DNA of 64,000 nucleotides. Origin: CAIWHR01 sp963811685. GTDB taxonomy: Bacteria > Pseudomonadota > Gammaproteobacteria > Burkholderiales > Casimicrobiaceae. The position numbers and the translations under genes are program-made. Below, piece after piece: positions 54,986-63,438 of the stretch; the first letter of the stretch is position 1, and each line of letters starts with the position of its first letter. Where the stretch lies: NCBI GenBank assembly GCA_963811685.1, contig CAWESK010000010.1, positions 186,001 through 250,000 of the forward strand. Direction: 5' to 3'. The notes below the pieces were generated by a model. It did no database searches and was not told where the DNA came from. It saw nothing but the letters and a program-made list of their open reading frames with translations.

Positions 54986-56771
54986 GTGGCGTGGGTCGCC
55001 GTTCTCGCGCTGGCGGCAGGCGCCGCCCCGGCCGCCGACACGGCGCGCTGGGCCGATCCCGCGAAAACGCTCCGCGTGATGTTTCCGGTCGCGGAAACGG
55101 GCTTCGACCCCCAGGCGACGCAGGACTATTACTCGAGCCACATCCACCGCGCGATCTTCGAGCCGCTGTACGAGTTCAGCTACCTCGCGCGACCCTACCG
55201 CTTCGTTCCCAATACGGCGACCGCAATGCCGGAGATTTCCGCGGACGGACGTACGTGGACGATGCACGTGAAGCCGGGCATCTACTTCGCCGACGACCCG
55301 GCGTTCAAGGGAAAGAAACGCGAGCTCACCGCCGCGGACTACGTCTATTCCTGGAAGCGGCTGCTCGACCCGAAGGTTCGTGCGCCATTCCTCTGGTTCG
55401 TCGAGAACAAGCTCGTCGGTGCCGACGAGGTGCTCGCGAAGGCGAAGGAAACCGGCAAGTTCGACTACGACGCGCCGATCGAAGGGTTGCGCGCGCTCGA
55501 TCGCTACACGATCAGGATGGTCCTCAAGGAGCCAGACTATGTGATGCTTGGGCTACATGTCCCAGTCGCCGATGGCCGCCGTCGCGCGCGAGGTCATCGA
55601 GACGTACGGCGACGCTTCCGGCTGGGCGATGGCGAACCCGGTCGGAACGGGCGCGTATCGCCTCGCGCAATGGCGGCGCGGCCAGAAGATCATCCTCGAG
55701 GCGAACCCCAATTATCACGAGGAGTTCTTCCCGGAGGATGGCGAGCCCGCGGATCGCGAGCTCGTCGCGGCGATGAAGGGCAAACGCCTGCCGCAGATCG
55801 GCCGGATCGAGGTGTCGATCATCGAGGAATCGAATCCGCAGCTTCTCGCCTTCGACAGCCGCGAGCTCGACTACGCGAACGTGCCGCCCGATCTCGTCAC
55901 CAAAGTGCTCGACCCGGCGACATCTCGCGCTGAAACCGCGATACACGGCGGAAGGCGTGCGTCTTGCGCGGATCATGGAACCGGCGCTGCGTACTGTTTT
56001 TTCAACATGGATGACCCCATCGTCGGCGGGTACACGCCGGACAGGATCGCACTGCGGCGGGCGATCGTGATGGCATTCAACACGAAGGACCTGATCGACG
56101 TCTGGTACCAGGGGCAGGCGGTGCGCGCGACGCAGCCGATACCGCCGCCGGTCGCCGGCCACAGCCCGGGCTTCGACGCCAACGTCAAGTACGACCCGGC
56201 GACCGCGAAGGCGCTCCTCGACCGCTTCGGCTACGTCGATCGCGACGGCGACGGCTGGCGCGACCTGCCGGACGGCAAGCCGTTCACGCTGATGATGGGG
56301 AGCTCGACAGCCGGTCGCGACCGCGAGCGCGACGAGCTGTGGAAGAAGAGCATGACGGCGATCGGCGTCCGCCTCGACTTCGTCAAGCAGAAGTGGCCGG
56401 ATCTTCTCAAGATGGCGCGGGCGGGCAAGCTGCAGATGTGGCCGGTCGGCTGGATCACGACGTACGGCGAGGGCGACGCGTTCATGCAGATCATGTACGG
56501 CAAGAACGTCGGCCAGTCGAACCTCGGGCGTTTCGTCAATGCGGAGTACGACGATCTCTATCGTGCGTCGAAGCTCGTCCGCGACGGTCCCGAGCGGAAC
56601 GCGATCTACCGCAAGATGGCGAGCATCCTCGCCGCGTACACGCCGTGGGACTTGGGCGTCTACCGCTACACGAACACGCTCGTGCGACCCTGGGTGCTGG
56701 GCTACAAGCGCAATGTCTACTTCGAGCATCCGTGGAAATACCTCGACATCGATCTCGCGCGCCGCAAATAG
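54986..56771 (+). CDS. Peptide-type ABC substrate-binding protein, paralog 3 (frame breaks)
   Basis: The third tandem family 5 binding protein, about 594 residues. GTG 54986 gives a short signal peptide (MAWVAVLALAAGAAPAAD); a further upstream start at GTG 54949 would need an extra frame correction. The protein matches the two before it (FPVAETGFDPQATQDYYSSHIHRAIFEPLYEFSYLARPY, DDPIVGGYTPDRIALRRAIVMAFN, DRDGDGWRDLPDGKP). The frame breaks near 55552, and a compensating pair lies at about 55920 and 56000, between which the second frame reads ALKPRYTAEGVRLARIMEPAL. It ends IDLARRK. Confidence 0.85.
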
Positions 56772-56944
56772 GATGGACCCGGCGCCCGCGGCCGAACGCC
56801 AATTGCCGCGCGCCGTATTTGTTGTGGCGACGCGACAGGCGGTCGGTTCGCGCGGCCGGAATGCGCGCCCGCAGATTGCCGCCGCCGCCGCACGCGCGTA
56901 AAATCCGCACCAGAACAATGCACGGTTGTCCCCAGGAGAATCCA

Positions 56945-57118
56945 ATGACTCACGCGCGTCTTCGAATCCATGTGCCGCCCGCGTTCGCGGGCGCGGTGGT
57001 GGCGCGCGTCGGCGTCCGGGAGCTCGACCGCCGACTGGGTCTGTCGCAAGCAAGCCCGCCGTCGCCGCCGTGGCTCATGCGCGCGAACGGCAGCCGCATT
57101 ACGTCGTACACGCAGTAG
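56945..57118 (+). CDS. Small ORF of unknown function
   Basis: A 57-codon ORF with a good AGGAGA ribosome site (56935-56940) five bases before ATG. The peptide (MTHARLRIHVPPAFAGAVVARVGVRE onward, ending RITSYTQ) has no signal or membrane helix and no family I know. It could be real or a frame-broken fragment; given the many indels in this sequence, either is possible. It lies between the third binding protein and the MFS gene. Confidence 0.35.
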   Translation: MTHARLRIHVPPAFAGAVVARVGVRELDRRLGLSQASPPSPPWLMRANGSRITSYTQ

Positions 57119-57252
57119 ACGCCTGGCTGGATTTCCCGCCAGGCAGCAGGCGGGAAACCCACGCAACGCTCACCCGCCTGTCCTTTGGCGCTCCTTCGTG
57201 GGAGCGCGCCCCGGCATTTCCGGGCAACACAACGGAACCTACAGGCAAACCG

Positions 57253-58527
57253 ATGTCGCAACTCCAGCGCACGTTGAAGCGCACTTTCAAGGGACTCTGG
57301 CGCAGTCAGGACTTCGTGCGCCTGTGGATCTCGCTCACGGTGACGGCGTTCGGCTCGCAGATCACGAATCTCGCGCTGCCGCTCACCGCCGCCGTCATGC
57401 TGCATGCGACGCCGTGGCAAATGGGCGTGCTGGTGGCGCTCGAGACGCTGCCGTTCGCGCTCGTCAGCCTGCACGCCGGCGTGCTGATCGATCGCGTGCG
57501 CAAGCTGCCGATCGTCATCGTCTCCGACATCGGGCGCGGCCTCGCGCTGCTGGCCATTCCGTTCGCCGCGTGGTTCGACCTGCTGTCGATGGACATCCTC
57601 TACGTCGTCGGCTTCTTCTGCGGCGTGCAGAACGTCGTCGGCGGGGCCGCCTATCAGGTGCTGCTCGCACAGCTCGCGGGCCGGCGGCGGCTGGTCGAGG
57701 CCAATGCCAAGGTGACGCTCGGCGAGACGTCGTCGGCGCTGATCGGCCCCGGTCTTGCCGGCGGGCTGATCCAGCTCCTCACCGCGCCGTTCGCGATCGT
57801 GCTGACCGCGTGCTCGTTCTTCGCCTCCGCACTGATGCTGCGGCGCATGCGCGCGCCGCACGACGTGCCGCATCCGGGACCGAACGCGTCGGTGACGACC
57901 GAGATCCACGAGGGACTGAAGCTCGTCTGGAACAACCGGACGCTGCTGGCGTTGGCGTGGGTCGCGGGGCTCTGGCAGATTCTTCACCACATGCAGATCG
58001 CCGTTCTGATCCTCTTCGCGACGCGCGATCTGGGTTTGTCGGCGGGCGCGATCGGGATCACGTATGCGTTCGGCGGCGTGGGCTGCGTCATCGCCGCCGG
58101 GCTGGCCGAGCGGCTTTCGGCGCGGTTCGGCGTCGGACCCGTGATCGGGCACGGCCTCTTCCTGACGGCGCTCGGCTGGCAGGCCTTCGGGCTCGTGTCG
58201 GGCGCGCCTGGATTCGCGACGCTGGCACTGGGTGGGGCGATGCTCGTCTTCGATTTCGGCGCGGTGCTCTACGCGATCAACTACCTGTCGCTGCGACAGG
58301 CGATTACGCCCGATCGTCTGCTCGGCCGGATGACGGCGACGATGCGTTTTCTCACCGTCGCCGCGGCGCCGGCGGGCTCGCTCGCCGGCGGCGCGCTGGC
58401 GACCGCCATCGGGCTGCGGGGGACGCTGCTGACGGTCGGCGTGCTGGGACTCATCCTGACCGCGGCCGCGGTGTTCTGGTCGCCGGTGCGACGGCACATG
58501 AAGCTGCCGGCGATCGCGGGCGATTGA
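57253..58527 (+). CDS. MFS exporter (EntS-like)
   Basis: A 424-residue major-facilitator protein with about eleven to twelve helices. It starts MSQLQRTLKRTFKGLWRSQDFVRLWISLTVTAFGSQITNLALP, followed by LETLPFALVSLHAGVLIDRVRKLPIVIVSDIGRG, the usual loop 2-3 motif of the EntS/MefA group. Substrate unknown; drugs or siderophore-like compounds are common for relatives. The stop overlaps the start of the lipoprotein gene, so the two are translated together. The frame is intact. The 100 bases upstream (57119-57252) hold no clear promoter or gene. Confidence 0.87.
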   Translation: MSQLQRTLKRTFKGLWRSQDFVRLWISLTVTAFGSQITNLALPLTAAVMLHATPWQMGVLVALETLPFALVSLHAGVLIDRVRKLPIVIVSDIGRGLALLAIPFAAWFDLLSMDILYVVGFFCGVQNVVGGAAYQVLLAQLAGRRRLVEANAKVTLGETSSALIGPGLAGGLIQLLTAPFAIVLTACSFFASALMLRRMRAPHDVPHPGPNASVTTEIHEGLKLVWNNRTLLALAWVAGLWQILHHMQIAVLILFATRDLGLSAGAIGITYAFGGVGCVIAAGLAERLSARFGVGPVIGHGLFLTALGWQAFGLVSGAPGFATLALGGAMLVFDFGAVLYAINYLSLRQAITPDRLLGRMTATMRFLTVAAAPAGSLAGGALATAIGLRGTLLTVGVLGLILTAAAVFWSPVRRHMKLPAIAGD

Positions 58528-59225
58528 TGAAGTCCTGCGTGGTGATCGCCACCCTTGCGGCGGCCGTCGTCGTCACGGGCTGCGATGCGGTCAAATCGGC
58601 GGCGGCGCGGGCGGGGCTCACCGGTTTCGAGGCGCGCTGCGAAGCGTCGCTGCCGGAGACGCGCATCGAGGTGGTCACGGTGCCGGTCATTCCCACCATC
58701 GATCGCTCGCGGTCGCTTGGCGAGCTCACGTCGATGAGCGGCGACGCGGGTTCCGAGCTCCGCGCGCTCGGGCTCACGACGGCGGAAATCGGGTACAAGA
58801 CCTCATTGGAAACCATGGGCATCGAGAATCAGGGCGACGGGCGCGTCTGCGCGCGGCCGTCGATCAAAGTCGAGCTCTCCGCAATGCCGATGACCGTCTA
58901 CATCGGGCGGGAGATCGCCGGCGACCCGTGCCGCGAAGCGGTGGCGCTCGAGCATGAGACGAAGCACGTCGCGGTGTACCGGGACGAGCTGCCGCGGATC
59001 GCCGCGGACGTGCGCGCGCGGCTCCAATCGTCGTACGACAACCGGATTTTTTATTACCGCAGTCGGGCCCAGGCCCAGCGCGAAGCGCAAGCCGCGTTGG
59101 GCGCAGAGATCGGCCCGCTGCTCGAAGGCGACACGCACCGCATCAAGGAGCGCCAGCGCGCAGTCGACAGCCCCGAGGAATATGCGCGCGTTGCCGCTGC
59201 CTGCGGCGGGATGGTCGTGAAGTAG
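58527..59225 (+). CDS. Lipoprotein with HETKH motif
   Basis: A 232-residue protein. The signal peptide ends with a lipobox (VVTGC), so Cys 19 should be lipidated. The central part contains VALEHETKHVAVYRDELP, an HExxKH/HExxH-like zinc-protease motif as in DUF922-type proteins, followed by a long charged helix (YYRSRAQAQREAQAALGAEIGP). No protease family is certain. Its ATG overlaps the MFS stop (TGATGA), so it may work with that exporter in the envelope. Confidence 0.75.
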   Translation: MKSCVVIATLAAAVVVTGCDAVKSAAARAGLTGFEARCEASLPETRIEVVTVPVIPTIDRSRSLGELTSMSGDAGSELRALGLTTAEIGYKTSLETMGIENQGDGRVCARPSIKVELSAMPMTVYIGREIAGDPCREAVALEHETKHVAVYRDELPRIAADVRARLQSSYDNRIFYYRSRAQAQREAQAALGAEIGPLLEGDTHRIKERQRAVDSPEEYARVAAACGGMVVK

Positions 59226-59234
59226 CCGCGCGCC

Positions 59235-60599
59235 CTACGGTTCCAGCTGAAAGGGGTAGACGGAGGGCAGCCGCAGAATCCGGGTGAGCTCGTCGAGCGC
59301 GCGCCGCGATTCTTCGAGGAGCGCCGGGTCGCCCAGGTCCGCGGTAGCGAGTCGATCGCGGTAATTCCTCCGGATCCAGTCTTCGAGCTCGGCGGCGAGC
59401 GCATCGTCGAGGAACACGCGCGCGCCGATCGCCGCGCGCTCGCGCGCGGTCAGCGCAACGCGCAGGCGCAAGCACGCCGGTCCGCCGCCGTTTTCCATGC
59501 TCTGCTTGAGATCGAACGTCAGGAGCTCGGCGATCCCGCCGCCGCTCGCGAGAAGCCGGTCGACGTACGCGCGCACCGAAGCGTTCGCGCGGACCTCCGT
59601 CGGCGCGACGAGCAGCATGCGGCCATCGGCGCGGGACAGGAGCTGGCTGTTGAAGAGGTAGGTGGCGACGGCGTCCGCGACGCTCACCTCCGTCTCGCGC
59701 ACGACGATGGCTTCGAACTTTGGCCCGATGGCAGCGCGAAGCCGCGCGATGACCGCCGGCTGGTCGATCCATGCGTGCTCGTGGCAGAACAGCAGATGGC
59801 CGTCGCCGACGGCAATCACGTCGTTGTGAAAGACGCCGGCATCGATGGCGTCGGGGCGCTGCTGCGCGAACACGGTGCGCGCGGGGTCGAGGCCGTGGCG
59901 GCGCGCAATCGCTTCAGAAGCTTCTCGTGTCTGCCGCGCCGGAAATTGCCGGGGACCGCCTCCGGACTCGTCGAACGCCGCGCGGCCGTAGACGAAGAGC
60001 TCGACACCGGGCGCGCCATCGGCGCCGGCGAGCCGGGTGTGATTGGCGGCGCCTTCGTCGCCGAGCTGCGGGGCTGCGGGGAGCGGATCGTGGACGGCGA
60101 AATGCGTCTTGTCGGCAAAGATCGCGCGCAGCACGCGGGTGGTCGTTGCAGCCTCGAGCGAGCGGTGGAAATGGCTGACGAGATTCGCCGGCGTGAAATG
60201 GACGCGCCCGTCGGTCGTGTCGGCGGAAGGACTGACGGTGGCCGCGTTGGCAACCCACATCGCCGCCGCCGACTGGCATGCGGCGAGCATCCGCGGCGCC
60301 GAGCGCGCGGCCTGCGCGAGAATTTCGCGGTCGCTGCCGGCAAAACCGAGGGCGCGCAGCGCGGGCATGAAGGGCCGCTCGTGCGGCGGCAGCACGCCCT
60401 GCACGTAGCCGCGCGCCGCGAGCGCCTTCATCTTGGCGAGTCCCTGGAGGGCCGCCGCGCGCGGGTGAGCGAGCTGACGCGCGTGCTGCTCGGCGGCGAG
60501 GTTGCCGCGGGCGAGGCCCGAGTAGTTGTGCGTCGGTCCCGGGATGCCGTCGAAGTTGACGGCGGCGTCCGGCGCGGGGCCGATGGCGACCGCCGTCAT
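59235..60599 (-). CDS. astB: N-succinylarginine dihydrolase
   Basis: A 454-residue member of the AstB family: FDGIPGPTHNYSGLARGNLAAEQHA at the N-terminus, SMENGGGPACLRLRV near the C-terminus (catalytic Cys in GPACLRL), with conserved His and Glu in the fold. It hydrolyses N2-succinylarginine to succinylornithine, ammonia and CO2, the second step of the AST pathway. The start ATG 60599 overlaps the end of astA. The last gene of the ridA–astC–astA–astB operon; astD and astE are not in this window. Confidence 0.95.
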   Translation of the reverse strand: MTAVAIGPAPDAAVNFDGIPGPTHNYSGLARGNLAAEQHARQLAHPRAAALQGLAKMKALAARGYVQGVLPPHERPFMPALRALGFAGSDREILAQAARSAPRMLAACQSAAAMWVANAATVSPSADTTDGRVHFTPANLVSHFHRSLEAATTTRVLRAIFADKTHFAVHDPLPAAPQLGDEGAANHTRLAGADGAPGVELFVYGRAAFDESGGGPRQFPARQTREASEAIARRHGLDPARTVFAQQRPDAIDAGVFHNDVIAVGDGHLLFCHEHAWIDQPAVIARLRAAIGPKFEAIVVRETEVSVADAVATYLFNSQLLSRADGRMLLVAPTEVRANASVRAYVDRLLASGGGIAELLTFDLKQSMENGGGPACLRLRVALTARERAAIGARVFLDDALAAELEDWIRRNYRDRLATADLGDPALLEESRRALDELTRILRLPSVYPFQLEP

Positions 60600-61639
60600 C
60601 GGTCTCGCGGCGACAACGGGACCGCGCGCACGAGGTCGCCGTCGGCGACGCCGAGCTGCGCCGCCGCGTAGGGCAGGAGCGTAAAGCGGTCGAGCCGCGC
60701 GGGCGCCTGCACGAGCACGGCGCGATAGGATTCGAAGCGGCGATTCGTCACGAGCCACGCGACATCGCGCTTGAGGTTGTCCGGAACGGGCTCGCCCTCG
60801 CCGATCTCGACGGGGAGCACGCGGCTCCCGCGCACGGCATGGATGTTGTCGCGGAAGCATTCGACGGTCGGGCCGGCGTCGAAAATGTCGATGTAACCCT
60901 CGTAGCGGAAGCCTTCCTGCTCGAGCATCGCGCGCGCCGGTAGCGTGTCCGCGTGGACCTCGCCGATGACGGCGCGCGCCGCTTCGGGCAGCAGGTTCAC
61001 ATAGACGGGGTGGCGTGGCATCAGCTCGGCAACGAAAGCCTTCTGTCCGATGCCGGTCAGGTAATCGGCGGTCTTGTATTCCATCGCGAAGAAATGCCGG
61101 CCGAGGCCCTCCCAGAACGGGCTCCTGCCGTCGGCGTCGAGCTTGCCGCGCAATTCGGCGATGACCTTCGGCGCGAAACGGTCGGCGAAGTCGGCGATGA
61201 AGAGAAGCCTGCTCTTCGCCAGCAACGGCCCGTTCTTCGCATGGCGGAACGCCTGGTCGAGAAACAGCGAGCAGAGCTCGGTGTGGCCGGTGTGATCGTT
61301 CTCGAGGAACAGCGTGGGCACCGCCGTGTAGACCGACAGCGCGCGCGATGCATGGACGATCGTGCCGACGTGGTAGTTGTACCAGGGCTCGTTCAGGCCG
61401 ACCGCCGCCTCGATCGCCGAGATGCCGACGACACGATTCGACGCCGAATCGACGAGCACGAAGACGTAGCACGCGTCGGCGCGCGACGCGGTGCCCGCAA
61501 ACGACGCGAGCGAGCGCTCGATGCGCGACGAGAGTCGCTCGCGGTCGGCCGGCAGCGTGGTGAGTCCGTGCCCGGTACGCTCGGACAGAGCGAGCACCGC
61601 CGGGAGATCGTCCCGGGCGATCGGCCGGACGAAGAACAT
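60596..61639 (-). CDS. astA: Arginine N-succinyltransferase
   Basis: A 347-residue GNAT-type enzyme. MFFVRPIARDDLPAVLALSERTGHGLTTLPAD is the standard AstA start. LNEPWYNYHVGTIVHASRALSVYTAVPTLFLENDHTGHTELCSLFLDQAFR and ADFADRFAPKVIAELRG are family-typical. It transfers succinyl from succinyl-CoA to arginine, the first step of AST. It overlaps astB by four bases (ATGA) and follows astC by five bases. Confidence 0.95.
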   Translation of the reverse strand: MFFVRPIARDDLPAVLALSERTGHGLTTLPADRERLSSRIERSLASFAGTASRADACYVFVLVDSASNRVVGISAIEAAVGLNEPWYNYHVGTIVHASRALSVYTAVPTLFLENDHTGHTELCSLFLDQAFRHAKNGPLLAKSRLLFIADFADRFAPKVIAELRGKLDADGRSPFWEGLGRHFFAMEYKTADYLTGIGQKAFVAELMPRHPVYVNLLPEAARAVIGEVHADTLPARAMLEQEGFRYEGYIDIFDAGPTVECFRDNIHAVRGSRVLPVEIGEGEPVPDNLKRDVAWLVTNRRFESYRAVLVQAPARLDRFTLLPYAAAQLGVADGDLVRAVPLSPRDR

Positions 61640-61644
61640 CGCCG

Positions 61645-62973
61645 TTACGTCAGCGCGCGGTTGAGCGCGCCTTCGAGGCGCGCGAGGCCCTCGAGGATCT
61701 CGTCGAGACTGATGACGAGCGAGGGCGCAATGCGCATGACGTCGGGTCCCGCCACCAGCACGATGAGCCCCGCGTCGCCGGCGGCCTTCATGACGTCCAT
61801 CGCCTTGCCCTTCCACGGCGCATCGAGCTCGGCGCCGAGCCACACGCCTTCGCCGCGCAAATCCGCAAATACGCGGCGGCGCGCGTTGATCGCCTTCAGC
61901 CCCTCCATGAAGAGCGCATGTCGCGCCTTCACGCCGTCCAGGACCTCGGTCGTGTTGATGACGTCGAATACGGCGCCCGCGACCGCGCACGCGAGCGGGT
62001 TGCCGCCGTAGGTCGTGCCGTGCACGCCGACGCCGAAGGCGCCCGCGATCTTGGTGGTCGTGAGCATTGCGCCGACGGGGAAACCGCCGCCGAGCCCCTT
62101 GGCGCTCGTCAGGATGTCGGGAACGATGCCTTTTTGCATGTACGAGAACAGCGTGCCGGTGCGTCCCATGCCGCTCTGGATCTCGTCCAGGATCAGGAGC
62201 GCGCTGTGCTCGTCGCAAAGCCGGCGCGCCGCCTGCAGGAACGCCGGCGTGCCGGGCGTCATTCCGCCTTCGCCCTGCATGGGCTCGAGGATCACCGCGC
62301 AGATGTCGTCGCCGCCCTCGTCACGGAAGGCGGCCTCGAGCGCGGCGACATCGTTGTACGGGATGTGCGTGAAGCCGGAAGGGTTCGGACCGAATCCCGA
62401 CGAATATTTCGCCTGGCCGCCGGCGGTGACCGTCATCAGCGTGCGGCCGTGGAACGCGTTGAGCGTCGAGATCACGCGGAATTTCTGCGGGCCGAAGCGG
62501 TCGTGCGCGTAGCGGCGCGCGAGCTTCAGCGCGGCCTCGTTCGCCTCGGCGCCCGAATTGCAGAAGAACGCGCGCTCGGCGAACGTCGCGTCGATGAGAC
62601 GCTTTGCCAATCGCAGCGCGGGCTCGTTGGTCATCCAGTTGGAGACATGCCAGAGCTTGCGCGCCTGCTCCTCGATCGCCTTTACCATCGCCGGATGACA
62701 GTGGCCGAGCGCCGTGACCGCGACGCCGCTCGCGAAGTCGATGTACATCCGGCCGTCCTGGTCCCAGACGCGCGAGCCCTCGCCGCGCACCGGCACGAAC
62801 GGCGCCGGCGCGTAGCAGGGGACCATCAGCTGATCGAACGTCGCGCGCGTGACGGGCATCGTCGCAGCATTGCTCGAGGACGGCGCAATGTCGCGGCGAG
62901 ACGTTGCCGCGATGACTTCTTTCGCCGACGACGCGAGGGGCGCTGACGTGGCGGAATCCGGAGGCGCGCTCAT
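61645..62973 (-). CDS. astC: Succinylornithine/acetylornithine transaminase
   Basis: A 442-residue class III PLP aminotransferase. The PLP Lys lies in TSAKGLGGGFPVGAM (about residue 290), with GSGAEANEAALKLAR-type and HGRTLMTVTAGGQ motifs. It should act on succinylornithine (AstC) and perhaps acetylornithine. I use ATG 62973 because it overlaps the ridA stop (ATGA); a shorter, more usual N-terminus (MPVTRATFDQLMVPCYAPA) starts at 62859. The first 38 residues are low complexity, so the shorter start remains possible. The frame is intact. Confidence 0.9.
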   Translation of the reverse strand: MSAPPDSATSAPLASSAKEVIAATSRRDIAPSSSNAATMPVTRATFDQLMVPCYAPAPFVPVRGEGSRVWDQDGRMYIDFASGVAVTALGHCHPAMVKAIEEQARKLWHVSNWMTNEPALRLAKRLIDATFAERAFFCNSGAEANEAALKLARRYAHDRFGPQKFRVISTLNAFHGRTLMTVTAGGQAKYSSGFGPNPSGFTHIPYNDVAALEAAFRDEGGDDICAVILEPMQGEGGMTPGTPAFLQAARRLCDEHSALLILDEIQSGMGRTGTLFSYMQKGIVPDILTSAKGLGGGFPVGAMLTTTKIAGAFGVGVHGTTYGGNPLACAVAGAVFDVINTTEVLDGVKARHALFMEGLKAINARRRVFADLRGEGVWLGAELDAPWKGKAMDVMKAAGDAGLIVLVAGPDVMRIAPSLVISLDEILEGLARLEGALNRALT

Positions 62974-63335
62974 GTCGATGCCTCGATCGCCGCGACCACC
63001 TGGATCTCGACCTTGTACTCGGGGGCCGCGAGCGCTGCCTCGACGGTGGCGCGCGCCGGCGTCGCACCCGCGACGACCCACTGGTCCCAGACGGCGTTCA
63101 TCGCCGCGAAATCGGCGATGTCCGGCAGATAGATGGTGGCTGCCAGGAGCCGCGCCTTGTCCGTGCCGGCTTCGGCGAGCAGAGCATCGATCTGGGCGAG
63201 CACCTGCTTCGTCTGGCCGCCGATGTCGGCCTTCGGGTCCGCTGCGACCTGCCCCGCGAGATACGCGGTGCCCGACGCGTGATGGATCACGAGCTGCGAC
63301 ATCCGCTTGCCGACGTGACGGCGTTCGATGGTCAT
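62970..63335 (-). CDS. RidA-family protein
   Basis: A 121-residue YjgF/RidA protein (YLAGQVAADPKADIGGQTKQVLAQIDALLAEAGTDKARLLAATIYLPD). The family's usual active Arg region appears as ATPARATVEAALAAPEYKVEIQVVAA. RidA hydrolyses reactive enamine/imine intermediates released by PLP enzymes, a sensible job beside the PLP-dependent astC. It is the first gene of the ast operon here and overlaps astC by four bases. Confidence 0.92.
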   Translation of the reverse strand: MTIERRHVGKRMSQLVIHHASGTAYLAGQVAADPKADIGGQTKQVLAQIDALLAEAGTDKARLLAATIYLPDIADFAAMNAVWDQWVVAGATPARATVEAALAAPEYKVEIQVVAAIEAST

Positions 63336-63438
63336 GATGCGTTCCTGAACGGGGGCGGGCTCCCGAGGGGGCCTCCAGCGCATTGTAACGGAGATGACGC
63401 CCCCGATTCCCTCCCGCGTCCCCGGGGCGCAACAGGCG

